Shown here: positions 30,123-38,538 of the stretch, in pieces
How positions within the stretch are numbered: the stretch's first letter is position 1
Layout of the letters: each line of letters starts with the position of its first letter
DNA from: Agromyces sp. SYSU T00194
GTDB taxonomy: Bacteria > Actinomycetota > Actinomycetes > Actinomycetales > Microbacteriaceae
Length of the DNA: 64,000 nucleotides
NCBI RefSeq assembly: GCF_040496035.1
Contig: NZ_JBEPJZ010000001.1
Location: 930,001-994,000, forward strand
Direction of reading: 5' to 3'
Made by a program: the position numbers and the translations under genes
The notes under the pieces: generated by a model
Told to the model about the DNA's origin: nothing
The model's database searches: none
Seen by the model: only the letters and a program-made list of their open reading frames with translations

Positions 30123-31994
30123 TCAGGGCAGCACGATCTCGAACCCGGGATCGCCCGGGTCGAGCACGCCGAACAGCGATGCGAAGACGGATGCGTCGCC
30201 CGCGATGTCGAGCCCCGGCGACTCGCGGTCGCCGCCGAGCATGGTGATCATGCGCGCCTTCGTGGTCGCCAGGTGCGCCTGCGCGTCCTCCGCGGCGTCC
30301 CGCTCCACGTACACGAGCACGCCGTTGCGGAGGGTCACGCGGAAGGACCTGGCGAGATCGGTGAAGGTCACGTCGAATGCGAGGTCGAGGTGCCAGGCCC
30401 GCGGGCCGTCCACGGTGATCGCGATCGCGTCGAAGAGCTGCTCCGGGGTGAGTTGGGCGATGATCGACGGCGCGGCCGTGGTCGTCGGGGTGCCGAAGTT
30501 GCCCTCGCGCAGCTCGGTCGCTCCCGACAGGAAGAAGTTGCGCCAGGTGCCGTTCTCCGACCCGTAGCCGAGCTGCTCGAGCGTGTCCGCGTAGAGGGCG
30601 CGCGCGGGCCCGTGCGTCGCATCCGCGAACACCGCGTGGTCGAGCAGCGTCGCGGCCCATCGGTAGTCGCCCCCGTCGAACGCCGCCTGCGCGAGCTCGA
30701 CCACGCGGTCGAGCCCGCCGAGGGCGTCGACGTAGCGCGTCGCGAGCTCGGCCGGCGGATGCGGCCAGAGTCGCCCCGGGCTCCCGTCGAACCATCCCAT
30801 GTAGCGCTGGTAGATCGCCTTCACGTCGTGGCTCACGCTGCCGTAGTAGCCCCGCGCGTTCCACGCCCGCTCGAGCGCCGGCGGCAGCTGGATGACCTCG
30901 GCGATCTCGGTGCCGGTGAGGCCCTGGTTGAGCATGCGCAGCGTCTGGTCGTGCAGGTACGCGTACAGGTCGCGCTGCGTCGTGAGGAACGCGCGGATCT
31001 CGTCTCGGCCCCAGGTCGGCCAGTGGTGGGAGGCGAACGCGACCTCTGCCCGAGCGCCGAACCGCTCGATGGCCTCGGTCAGGTACCGCGACCACACGTG
31101 CGGGTCGCGCACGACGGCGCCGCGGAGCGTGAGCAGGTTGTGCAGCGTGTGCGTGGCGTTCTCGGCCATGCACAGGGCCCGGTAGCGCGGGAAGTAGAAG
31201 TGCATCTCCGCGGGCGCCTCCGTGCCGGGCGCCATCTGGAACTCGATCGCGAGGCCGTCGACCAGGTGCGTCTCGCCGGTCTCGCGGATCTCGAGCGTCG
31301 GCACGATGAGTCCCGCCTCGCCGACCGAGGTCGTCTGGCCGAGGCCGGCGCCGACCTGGCCGCGCGGGCCCTTCGCGAGTGCGGCGCCGTACATGTAGCC
31401 GGCCCGCCGCGCCATGGCCGTCCCGGCGTAGACGTTCTCGGCGACGGCGTGGGCGACGAATCCCTCGGGGGCGATCACCTGCACCTCGCCCGCGTCGACC
31501 GCGGCCTGGCTCGTGACGCCGAACACGCCGCCGAAGTGGTCGATGTGGCTGTGCGTGTGGATCACGGCGACCACCCGCCGGTCGCCGCGGTGCGCCCGGT
31601 AGAGCGCCAGCGCCGCCGCGGCCGGTGCGGGCATGATGAGCGGGTCGATGACGATGACCCCGGAGTCCGCCTCGACGAACGTGATGTTCGAGAGGTCGAA
31701 TCCGCGCACCTGGTACACGCCCTCGACGACCTCGAAGAGGCCGTGCCTGGCCACGAGGGTGGACTGGCGCCAGAGGCTCGGATGCACCGAGGTCGGCGCC
31801 TCGCCGCCGAGGAAGTCGTAGTCGCCGACGTTCCACGACACGTCGCCGCGCTCGTCGCGGATCACGGGGTCGTCGATCGTCCCCAGGAACCCGCGGTCGG
31901 CGAGCGTGACGTCCGCGTCGTCGTCGAACGGCAGTTCGGCCAGGTGCGCGGCGTGCGCCGCCTCGATCGCCGCGCTCGGCGGGTGCTGCTCCAT
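30123..31994 (-). CDS. MBL-fold alkylsulfatase (SdsA1-like)
   Basis: 623 residues with the three-domain plan of SdsA1 and related alkylsulfatases: a metallo-beta-lactamase domain with HTHSHIDHFGG (HxHxDH zinc motif), further zinc-type residues in PAEMHFYFPRYRALCMAENATHTLHN and EVAFASHHWPTWG, then a dimerisation domain, and a C-terminal SCP2-like domain (QLFDAIAITVDGPRAW). It hydrolyses primary or secondary alkyl sulfates such as SDS to alcohol and sulfate. I see no signal peptide, so it is probably cytoplasmic. It is divergent from the SHOCT gene at 32163. Confidence 0.9.
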   Translation of the reverse strand: MEQHPPSAAIEAAHAAHLAELPFDDDADVTLADRGFLGTIDDPVIRDERGDVSWNVGDYDFLGGEAPTSVHPSLWRQSTLVARHGLFEVVEGVYQVRGFDLSNITFVEADSGVIVIDPLIMPAPAAAALALYRAHRGDRRVVAVIHTHSHIDHFGGVFGVTSQAAVDAGEVQVIAPEGFVAHAVAENVYAGTAMARRAGYMYGAALAKGPRGQVGAGLGQTTSVGEAGLIVPTLEIRETGETHLVDGLAIEFQMAPGTEAPAEMHFYFPRYRALCMAENATHTLHNLLTLRGAVVRDPHVWSRYLTEAIERFGARAEVAFASHHWPTWGRDEIRAFLTTQRDLYAYLHDQTLRMLNQGLTGTEIAEVIQLPPALERAWNARGYYGSVSHDVKAIYQRYMGWFDGSPGRLWPHPPAELATRYVDALGGLDRVVELAQAAFDGGDYRWAATLLDHAVFADATHGPARALYADTLEQLGYGSENGTWRNFFLSGATELREGNFGTPTTTAAPSIIAQLTPEQLFDAIAITVDGPRAWHLDLAFDVTFTDLARSFRVTLRNGVLVYVERDAAEDAQAHLATTKARMITMLGGDRESPGLDIAGDASVFASLFGVLDPGDPGFEIVLP

Positions 31995-32162
31995 CGTCGA
32001 TCCCCTCCCCCGGGGGCGGATCGGGCCCGCCGACTCCGACGCTGCCCGACCGGACCACCGCGGTCAAGGGCCGTTGGGCACCCGACGACCGCCGTGCCCT
32101 TCCCACGCGCGCACCGCGGCGATAGTTTGAGGGCACTCGGCCGCCGACGAAGGGATCGACAC

Positions 32163-32555
32163 ATGGACGCGTACGGGTTCTGGGGGTTCGTCAGCTTCCT
32201 GCTGGCGGCCTTCGTGTTCGTGGCCTACCTCTTCGTCCTGGTGGCGATCCTGGGCGACCTGTTCACCGACCACTCGCTGAACGGCTGGTGGAAGGCCGTC
32301 TGGATGGTGTTCCTGGTGTTCGTGCCGTTCCTCACCGGGCTCGTCTACGTCATCGTGCGGGGGCACGGCATGGCCCAGCGACGCATGGCGGCACGGCGTG
32401 CGACCGACCCCCCGGTGGCGGAGTACTCGCCGCACGTGGCGGCGCCGCCGTCGCCCTCCGACGAGATCGCGAAGGCGAAGTCGATGCTCGACGCGGGCAC
32501 GATCACGCCCGAGGAGTACGAGGCGCTCAAGGTCCGCACGCTCGGCGAGGGCTGA
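32163..32555 (+). CDS. PLDc_N/SHOCT-type small membrane protein
   Basis: 130 residues. Two hydrophobic segments (about 6-30 and 43-63) resemble the PLDc_N module (GWWKAVWMVFLVFVPFLTGLVYVI). The C-terminal SHOCT motif is DEIAKAKSMLDAGTITPEEY, followed by EALKVRTLGEG. The ATG follows GAAGGGATCG. Such proteins are common in Actinobacteria, function unknown; SHOCT modules are thought to mediate oligomerisation. GATAGT at about 32121 could be a -10 box. Confidence 0.82.
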   Translation: MDAYGFWGFVSFLLAAFVFVAYLFVLVAILGDLFTDHSLNGWWKAVWMVFLVFVPFLTGLVYVIVRGHGMAQRRMAARRATDPPVAEYSPHVAAPPSPSDEIAKAKSMLDAGTITPEEYEALKVRTLGEG

Positions 32556-32615
32556 TCGCCCGCCCGCGGGAGCTGATCCCCCGCCCGCCGGAGCCGATCC
32601 CCCGCCCGCGGGGTA
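32553..32615. repeat. Three tandem 21-bp repeats
   Basis: Units start at 32553, 32574 and 32595 with the pattern TGATCCCCCGCCCGCGGGAG plus one base, differing by a few bases. The first overlaps the stop codon of the SHOCT gene. Confidence 0.75.
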
Positions 32616-32617
32616 TC

Positions 32618-32748
32618 GGTTTTCAGGAGCGCGTCGCGCACGCGCGACGCATCCAGGCGCCGGCTGGCACCGCAGGGTGGGTTTCGTGCGCGGGGGGACG
32701 ATTCGACGCAGCATCCCGCCACCGCCCGTCTTCAGTTCCTGAAAAGCG
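32618..32748. repeat. 131-bp non-coding stretch with 12-bp terminal inverted repeats
   Basis: CGGTTTTCAGGA at one end and TCCTGAAAAGCG at the other are inverted repeats matching at 11 of 12 positions (TTTTCAGGA, 32620-32628, and TCCTGAAAA, 32737-32745, are perfect). Nothing inside looks coding, and I see no clear target duplication. It might be a small non-autonomous element or only operator/terminator sequence. Confidence 0.35.
32631..32650 (+). terminator. Hairpin downstream of SHOCT gene
   Basis: GCGTCGCG pairs with CGCGACGC around a CACG loop. It lies about 75 bases after the SHOCT stop and before the copper promoter, so it probably separates the two transcripts. Confidence 0.5.
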
Positions 32749-32778
32749 ACCACGAACGCCGGGGCGAGGTCGCGCCGA

Positions 32779-32795
32779 ATACCCTCCTGGGGTAT
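32779..32795 (+). promoter_or_regulatory. CsoR-like copper operator overlapping a -10 box
   Basis: ATACCC-N5-GGGTAT is a perfect inverted repeat of the kind bound by actinobacterial CsoR. TATATT (32793-32798) overlaps its right half and could be the -10 box, so binding would block transcription of copZ-copA. No csoR gene is in this window. Confidence 0.75.
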
Positions 32796-32832
32796 ATTCG
32801 AACGCGTCCGCACCGCGATCCGGAAGGCAGCC

Positions 32833-33174
32833 ATGACCGACACCACCCGCACCGAACTCCCCCTCGTCCAGTCCTCGGGTTCCGGCGGCTGCGGCGACGG
32901 CTGCGGATGCGGCCACGGCGCCGGCGCCGCGACGACGACCGCGACCGCCTCGGCGACGACCGCCGAATTCCTCGTCGAGGGCATGACCTGCTCGCACTGC
33001 GTCGCCAGCGTCACCGAGGAGCTCTCCGAGATCTCCGGCGTCGAGCAGGTCGCCGTCGACCTCCACCCCGACGGCGCGTCGCGCGTGATCGTGTCGTCCG
33101 CGCAGCCACTGGCCGCCCAGGACGTGCGCGCCGCCGTCGAGGACGCCGGCTACCGGCTCGCGACCGTCTCCTGA
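32833..33174 (+). CDS. copZ: CopZ-like copper chaperone with Cys/His-rich N-terminus
   Basis: 113 residues. The C-terminal HMA domain has the metal site [11 protein letters not shown] (about residues 50-60) and ends in [10 protein letters not shown]. It is preceded by about 45 residues not found in ordinary 70-residue CopZ: a metal-ligand cluster [12 protein letters not shown] with four Cys and one His, then an Ala/Thr linker. It would carry Cu(I) to the P-type ATPase, whose gene begins 35 bases downstream. GGAAGGCAGCC lies before the ATG. Regulation by CsoR is inferred from the operator at 32779. Confidence 0.9.
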   Translation: MTDTTRTELPLVQSSGSGGCGDGCGCGHGAGAATTTATASATTAEFLVEGMTCSHCVASVTEELSEISGVEQVAVDLHPDGASRVIVSSAQPLAAQDVRAAVEDAGYRLATVS

Positions 33175-33208
33175 TCGCGGCGCACCGCCGCGACCCGGGT
33201 CGCCACGC

Positions 33209-35458
33209 ATGAGCACCACCGCACCCACCCCGGGCTCCGGCCCGACCCTCGTCGACGTCGAGCTCGACATCACCGGCATGACCTGCGCGTCGTGCGCGAT
33301 GCGAATCGAGCGCAAGCTCGGGAAGCTGCCCGGCGTCGAGGCATCCGTCAACTACGCCACCGAGAAGGCGCACGTGCGCGCGCCGGAGGACGTCGCCACC
33401 GACCGGCTCCTCGAGGTCGTGGCCGCGGCGGGCTACGGCGCCACCGTGCCGGCCCCCGAGCCCGAGCCCGTCGACCCCGACGCCGAGCTCGGCCCGCTGC
33501 GCCGCCGCCTCATCGCGAGCACCGTGCTGGCCGTGCCGGTCGCGGTGCTGTCGATGGTGCCCGCGCTGCAGTTCCCGTACTGGCAGTGGGTCGCCCTGGC
33601 GCTCACGATCCCCGTCGCCACGTGGGGCGCCTGGCCGTTCCACCGCGCCGCCGCGGTGAACGCCCGGCACCGCGCCGTCACGATGGACACGCTCATCAGC
33701 ATGGGCGTGCTCGCCGCGTTCGGCTGGTCGCTGTACGCGCTGTTCCTCGGTGACGCGGGCCGACCCGGCATGCACATGACCTTCCGCCTGCTCGGCCCGG
33801 CGCCCGGCGGCCACGACGAGCTGTACCTCGAGGTCGCCGCCGCGGTCACGGTGTTCCTGCTGGCGGGCCGCTCCATCGAGGCCCGCGCGAAGCGCGCATC
33901 GGGTGCCGCCCTGCGGGCGCTGCTCGAGCTGGGGGCGACGGATGCCACGCTGCTGGCCGACGGCGTCGAGCGACGGGTCGCCGTGCGCGACCTCGTGCCG
34001 GGCGACCGGGTGCTCGTGCGGCCCGGCGAGCAGGTCGCCTCCGACGGGCTGGTGGTCGAGGGCGCCTCCGCGGTCGATCGCAGCATGCTCACGGGCGAGT
34101 CGGTGCCGGTCGAGGTCGGCCCCGGCGATCGCGTCACGGGCGCCACGCTCAACGTCGGCGGGGTGCTCGTCGTCGAGATCACGCGCGTGGGCGCCGACAC
34201 CGAACTCGCACGACTGGGTCGGCTCGTCGAGGAGGCGCAGACCGGCAAGGCCGCCGTGCAGCGGCTCGCCGACCGCGTCTCGACCGTGTTCGTGCCCGTC
34301 GTCATCGGGCTCGCGCTCGTCGCGCTGGCCGGCTGGCTGCTGGTCGGCGGCACGCCCGAGCAGGCGTTCGGCGCCGCCGTCGCGACCCTCATCATCGCCT
34401 GCCCCTGCGCGCTCGGGCTCGCGACGCCCACCGCGCTGCTCGTCGGCACCGGCCGCGGCGCGCAGCTCGGCATCCTCATCCGCGGCCCGCAGGTGCTCGA
34501 GCAGACCCGCACGGTCGACACCATCGTGCTCGACAAGACCGGAACCGTCACCACGGGCCGGATGCGCGTGGCGCACGTCGTCGCGGCCGACGGCGAGGCG
34601 GGCGACGAGGTGCTCGCGGTCGCCGCCGCGGCGGAGGCCGGCTCGGAGCATCCGATCGCCCGCGCCGTCGTCGAGGCCGGCGGCGCGCACGGCACCGCGC
34701 CGACCGCCGGCGAGTTCCTCGCCCACGCCGGGCTCGGCGTGCAGGCCGTGATCGACGGCCGCCTCGCGACGGTCGGCCGCGCCGCCTGGCTCGCCGACGC
34801 CTGGTCGATCGCGCTCCCGGAGGCGCTCGCCGACGCCGTGCGCGCCGCGGAGGCCGAGGGCGCGACCGCGGTGGTCGTCGCGTGGGACGGCCGTGCGCGC
34901 GGCATGGTCGCCGTGACCGACACCGTGAAGCCGCACGCGGACGAGGCGGTGCGCCGGTTCCGGGGCCTCGGGCTGGAGCCGATCCTGCTCACCGGCGACA
35001 ACGCCGGGGCCGCGGCGTCGGTCGCCCGCACCGTGGGCATCGACGAGGTGCACGCCGGCGTCACCCCGGCCGGCAAGCTCGAGGTCGTGCGCGACCTGCA
35101 GGCAGCGGGACGCACCGTCGCCATGGTCGGCGACGGCGTCAACGACCAGGCGGCGCTCGCGGCATCCGACCTCGGCATCGCCATGGGGCAGGGCACGGAT
35201 GCGGCGATGGCAGCCTCCGACCTCACCGTCGTCACCGGCGACCTGCGGGTCGTCGCCGACGCCGTGCGGCTGTCGCGCCGCACGCTCGGCATCATCCGCG
35301 GCAACCTGTTCTGGGCCTTCGCCTACAACGTCGCGGCGATCCCGATCGCGATGCTCGGGCTGCTGAACCCGCTCGTCGCAGGTGCGGCGATGGCGTGCTC
35401 CTCGGTCTTCGTGGTGGGCAACAGCCTGCGGCTGCGACGGTTCCGGCCGCTGGGCTGA
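33209..35458 (+). CDS. copA: Cu(I)-exporting P1B-type ATPase
   Basis: 749 residues. An N-terminal HMA domain carries [12 protein letters not shown]. The membrane domain contains the copper-translocating CPC in [13 protein letters not shown] (about residue 395). The phosphorylated Asp is in DKTGTVTTG (about 442), the SEHPIARAV motif binds nucleotide, and [16 protein letters not shown] is the hinge. It exports Cu(I) to relieve copper stress. It forms an operon with the chaperone gene upstream. The palindromic terminator at 35459 follows its stop directly. Confidence 0.96.
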   Translation: MSTTAPTPGSGPTLVDVELDITGMTCASCAMRIERKLGKLPGVEASVNYATEKAHVRAPEDVATDRLLEVVAAAGYGATVPAPEPEPVDPDAELGPLRRRLIASTVLAVPVAVLSMVPALQFPYWQWVALALTIPVATWGAWPFHRAAAVNARHRAVTMDTLISMGVLAAFGWSLYALFLGDAGRPGMHMTFRLLGPAPGGHDELYLEVAAAVTVFLLAGRSIEARAKRASGAALRALLELGATDATLLADGVERRVAVRDLVPGDRVLVRPGEQVASDGLVVEGASAVDRSMLTGESVPVEVGPGDRVTGATLNVGGVLVVEITRVGADTELARLGRLVEEAQTGKAAVQRLADRVSTVFVPVVIGLALVALAGWLLVGGTPEQAFGAAVATLIIACPCALGLATPTALLVGTGRGAQLGILIRGPQVLEQTRTVDTIVLDKTGTVTTGRMRVAHVVAADGEAGDEVLAVAAAAEAGSEHPIARAVVEAGGAHGTAPTAGEFLAHAGLGVQAVIDGRLATVGRAAWLADAWSIALPEALADAVRAAEAEGATAVVVAWDGRARGMVAVTDTVKPHADEAVRRFRGLGLEPILLTGDNAGAAASVARTVGIDEVHAGVTPAGKLEVVRDLQAAGRTVAMVGDGVNDQAALAASDLGIAMGQGTDAAMAASDLTVVTGDLRVVADAVRLSRRTLGIIRGNLFWAFAYNVAAIPIAMLGLLNPLVAGAAMACSSVFVVGNSLRLRRFRPLG

Positions 35459-35496
35459 GCAGGGCGAGCGGATGCCCCGGGGCATCCGACCCCTGC
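35459..35496 (+). terminator. Palindromic terminator after copA
   Basis: A perfect 20-bp palindrome CGGATGCCCCGGGGCATCCG (35469-35488) is nested in GCAGGG...CCCTGC. The GGATGCCCC/GGGGCATCC stem recurs at 63617. It lies between convergent copA and the DUF2017 gene. Confidence 0.7.
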
Positions 35497-35519
35497 CCGC
35501 CGGTGCGGCCGGCCCGCGC

Positions 35520-36032
35520 TCAGCGCTCGTTCGTCGGGTCGAGCACCTCGAGCATCGACCCCTGCACGAACCCGACCCACTCGTACGCGGCGCGCATGTA
35601 GCCGTCGCGCTCGGTGATCGGCTCGGTCACGGGCTCGGCGTCGCCGCGCTCGTCGGCGATGATGCCGGTGCGCTCGGCGAGGATCAGCCGCAGGTCGGTC
35701 AGGAACGTCAGCCAGCCCCACGACGCCGCCTGGTCGAGCTCGATGTCGACGATGCCGCGGTCCTCCTCGGTGCGCGTGGCGTCGCGCACCGCGACCGCGG
35801 CCGCACGCTTGGACTGCGCCAGGTCGTCGCGGGTGTACCGACGGAACTCGGCCGACGCCCGGTCGTCGTCGACGTACGCGTCGGGGAACAGGCGGTCGAG
35901 CGCCGGGTCGGTGTGGGCCTCCTGCTCGAGCACGGTCACGACCTGCCCGGCGAACTCGGCGAGCAGCATCGCCTCCTCGCTCTCGAGCACGATGCGCACC
36001 CCGCCCAGCTCCTGCGCCGCCGAGACGATCAC
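35520..36032 (-). CDS. DUF2017 family protein, clpS-linked
   Basis: 170 residues, helical, no membrane segment. The DUF2017 pattern includes VRIVLESEEAMLLAEFAGQVV near the N-terminus, LDRLFPDAYVDDDRASAEFRRYTRDDL in the middle, and WLTFLTDLRLILAERTGI. Function unknown. The GTG start overlaps the clpS stop (GTGA), so translation is coupled to the ClpS adaptor. This clpS-DUF2017 order is conserved in Actinobacteria and suggests a role linked to N-degron proteolysis. Confidence 0.88.
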   Translation of the reverse strand: MIVSAAQELGGVRIVLESEEAMLLAEFAGQVVTVLEQEAHTDPALDRLFPDAYVDDDRASAEFRRYTRDDLAQSKRAAAVAVRDATRTEEDRGIVDIELDQAASWGWLTFLTDLRLILAERTGIIADERGDAEPVTEPITERDGYMRAAYEWVGFVQGSMLEVLDPTNER

Positions 36033-36325
36033 TCGTCGGCCCTCCGCAGCGTGGCCTGCAGTCCGTAGCCGTGCATGGCGGCGACGTGGCGCTCCATGGT
36101 CTCGCGGTCGCCCGTCGCGACGACGGCGCGACCCTCGGTGTGGACGCGGAGCATGAGCCGCTCCGCCTGCTGCCGCGGGAAGCCGAAGTAGCTGCGGAAG
36201 ACGTACGAGACGTAGGTCATGAGGTTGACCGGGTCGTCCCAGACGATCGTGACCCACGGCGGTTCGGTGACGGATGCCTCGTCCGTCGCCTCCCGCACGT
36301 CGGGTCGCTCGATCGTCTGCGCCAT
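36029..36325 (-). CDS. clpS: ClpS adaptor protein
   Basis: 98 residues. It binds proteins with destabilising N-terminal residues and delivers them to ClpC/ClpA-ClpP. The core WVTIVWDDPVNLMTYVSYVFRSYFGF carries the Asn/Asp pocket residues (DDPVN) and is followed by MLRVHTEGRAVVATG with the His that contacts the N-degron, then ERHVAAMHGYGLQATL. The N-terminal extension of about 22 residues is disordered. ATG at 36325. It forms a two-gene unit with DUF2017. Confidence 0.95.
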   Translation of the reverse strand: MAQTIERPDVREATDEASVTEPPWVTIVWDDPVNLMTYVSYVFRSYFGFPRQQAERLMLRVHTEGRAVVATGDRETMERHVAAMHGYGLQATLRRADE

Positions 36326-36409
36326 GCCTCCAGCGTCGCACGAATCGGGGGCGCCGGTCACGGCCGGTTGCACACGCAACGGAATTCCGCGTGCGTCGCG
36401 CCCGCAGAT

Positions 36410-36542
36410 CACGAGACCCGTCGAAGCACTGCGCTCCGGCGTCTCAGCACGCAGGTTTCTGACGGGTCTTGCATGCGCCCGACACGAGACCCGTCGAAGA
36501 ACTGCGCTCCGGCGTCTCAGCACGCAGGTTCTCGACGGGTCT
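36410..36542. repeat. Two copies of a 56-bp palindromic-ended repeat
   Basis: Copies at 36414-36469 and 36487-36542, 73 bp apart, differ at only four or so positions. Each begins AGACCCGTC and ends GACGGGTCT (perfect terminal inverted repeats) and has a nested CTGCG...CGCAG pair, so each can form a long imperfect hairpin. Both are preceded by CACG. They lie between clpS and the FAD hydroxylase gene and look like an intergenic repeat family of the REP/MITE kind. Confidence 0.8.
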
Positions 36543-36556
36543 GGCGGGGTCGGAGG

Positions 36557-37798
36557 TCACAGGCCCTGCATCGTGAACGCGCGGGCGAGGCGACGGCGGA
36601 ACGGACCGAGGGCGAGCAGGCGCACGGCCGCGTTGCGGGCCGCGAGCCGGGCGCCGCGGGCGGGCCCGCCCATCGCCATGTTGAAGCCGGCCCGGCGGAT
36701 CGCGCGGGACGCCGCCCGCCGCCGCTCGCGGTCGTACGCGGCGAGCGCCCGCCCGGTGGCACCCGGCGCCCGGCCGCCGGCGAACCCGGCCGCGAGTGCC
36801 CGGTCGAGGGCCAGCGCGTCGAGCCAGCCGAGGTTCATGCCCTGCCCGCCGATGGGGCTGACCTCGTGGGCGGCGTCGCCGACGAGCACGACACGGCCGG
36901 CGACGAAGCGCGCGGCGAGGTGCTGGCGCGCCCCGAACGCCCGCGCGTCCGGGAGCGGGTCGTCGATGCGGGCGCCCGTGCGGGCCGCCACGATGCGGGC
37001 GAGCTCGGCGTCGGCCGCCTCCCCCGGGGTCGCGGGCGCCCCGCCGCGGGTGTCCGGCGCGTCGCCCCGCGCCTCATCGGGGCGCCTGCGCCGTCGCATG
37101 CGCCCGTCGACCATCGCCACCCACCGGCGCATCCCGCCCGGCAGCGGGAACGACTCGACCACGCCGCCGGGCTCGAAGTGCAGCAGCGCCGATCCGGGGG
37201 CATCCGTGCGGTCGGGCACGTCGCCCATGACGTAGTCGGCGCGTCCGGGGCGGCGGCGCCAGCGGATGCCTCCGGCCGACCGCACGGTGCTGCGCACGCC
37301 GTCGGCGCCGACCAGGATGCGCGCGGCGCGCGTGACGCTCGCGGGCGGCAGGCCCACGGCGTCGCGCCCCGCCTTCCCGACGTCGAACTCGACGAACCCG
37401 TCGCGCTGGCGCACGGCCGTCACCGGGGTCCCGCGGTGCAGCGCGCCCGGTCGCTCGGCGGCGAACCGCTCCGCGAGCAGCCGCTCGGTCACCGCCTGCG
37501 GCAGCGCGAGCACGTACGGCAGGTCGGGGTCGGCCTCGGCGAAGTCGAGCGCGCCGAGGACGCGGCCCCGGCACGACACCCGCCCGTCGCGGATCGGCAC
37601 GCCGGCCGCGCGAGCCGCCGCGCCGACGCCCACGGCGTCGAGCGCCCGCAGCCCGGGCGGGTGCACGCCGATCGCCCGCGACCGCGCGGTCGGCGTCGCG
37701 CGGGCCTCGTACACCTCGACGCGCAGTCCCCGCCGGGCGAGCAGGCACGCGAGGAGCAGGCCGACCGGCCCGCCGCCCACCACGGCGACGTCGAGCAT
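36557..37798 (-). CDS. FAD-dependent aromatic hydroxylase of the type III PKS operon
   Basis: 413 residues of the PHBH-fold flavin monooxygenase family. The FAD dinucleotide motif is VAVVGGGPVGLLLACLLARRG at the start, the DG motif lies in ILVGADGVRSTVR, and the GD motif in VVLVGDAAHEVSPIGGQGMNLG. It would hydroxylate a phenolic ring using NAD(P)H and oxygen, here probably the product of the polyketide synthase. ATG at 37798 is taken; an in-frame GTG further upstream is possible. Last gene of the operon, 20 bases after the methyltransferase stop. An Arg/Pro/Gly-rich insert lies near residues 235-265. Confidence 0.88.
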   Translation of the reverse strand: MLDVAVVGGGPVGLLLACLLARRGLRVEVYEARATPTARSRAIGVHPPGLRALDAVGVGAAARAAGVPIRDGRVSCRGRVLGALDFAEADPDLPYVLALPQAVTERLLAERFAAERPGALHRGTPVTAVRQRDGFVEFDVGKAGRDAVGLPPASVTRAARILVGADGVRSTVRSAGGIRWRRRPGRADYVMGDVPDRTDAPGSALLHFEPGGVVESFPLPGGMRRWVAMVDGRMRRRRRPDEARGDAPDTRGGAPATPGEAADAELARIVAARTGARIDDPLPDARAFGARQHLAARFVAGRVVLVGDAAHEVSPIGGQGMNLGWLDALALDRALAAGFAGGRAPGATGRALAAYDRERRRAASRAIRRAGFNMAMGGPARGARLAARNAAVRLLALGPFRRRLARAFTMQGL

Positions 37799-37818
37799 GC
37801 GCGCGGCGGCCGACGGCG

Positions 37819-38538
37819 TCAGGGCCGTTCCCACCAGGCCTCCAGGCGCGACGGGAAGCCGGCGCGCACGCGCCAGCCTGCGGGCAGGGCCGGCGCCAGC
37901 TCGGCGACCGTGTGGCTGCGGCGGATCGAGGTGAGGCCGTCCTCGCGGATGTACGATCCGGCGAGCAGGTTCGGCTGGAACGGCAGGGTGCAGATGCCGA
38001 ACCCCGCATATCCCCAGCGCGAACGCGCGATGTCGGCGTGCAGTGCGAGCCCGCCGGGGCGCAGCAGTCGCTCCGAGTCGGCCAGCAGCCCGCCCAGCTC
38101 GGCGCCGTCGAGGTGGTGCAGCACGTGGTTCGAGACGACGAGGTCGTACCGCTCGCCGATGCGCACCAGGTCGGAGCTGTGCGCGCGCCGCAGCGCGAGC
38201 CCGGGCACGGCGGGCTGCCGGAGGCCCCAGCGGATCGCCCGCACGTCGGGGTCGATCGCCGTGACCGCGAGCGCCAGCCCGTCGCGCCGCGCCCAGGCGA
38301 GCAGCGCGCGCGGCAGGTCGCCGCCCCCGGTGCCGACGTCGAGCAGCGTCGTCACGCGGTCGGCGCGCAGGCGCGGCCGCAGGCGCGTCCGGTAGATCGC
38401 GCGCCATCCCGAGACGATCGCGTTGACGATCCCGAACCGGCGGTAGGTGCGCTCGAGCGCGACCGGGTCGCCGTCGGGATCCTCCATGCGCTCCGAGGCA
38501 TCCGTCGCCCGCCATCGGAGGTCGGGCAGCACGCTCAC
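37819..38538 (-). CDS. Class I SAM-dependent methyltransferase of the type III PKS operon
   Basis: 239 residues. Motif I is LLDVGTGGGDLPRALL, motif II region is TAIDPD, and VSNHVLHHLDGAEL with RLLRPGGLALHADI complete the methyltransferase fold. The GTG start overlaps the stop of the PKS gene (GTGA), so the two are translationally coupled and the methyl acceptor is most likely the polyketide product. In the Streptomyces srs operon the equivalent step uses an unrelated ICMT-type methyltransferase, so the chemistry (C- or O-methylation) may differ here. Confidence 0.88.
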   Translation of the reverse strand: MSVLPDLRWRATDASERMEDPDGDPVALERTYRRFGIVNAIVSGWRAIYRTRLRPRLRADRVTTLLDVGTGGGDLPRALLAWARRDGLALAVTAIDPDVRAIRWGLRQPAVPGLALRRAHSSDLVRIGERYDLVVSNHVLHHLDGAELGGLLADSERLLRPGGLALHADIARSRWGYAGFGICTLPFQPNLLAGSYIREDGLTSIRRSHTVAELAPALPAGWRVRAGFPSRLEAWWERP

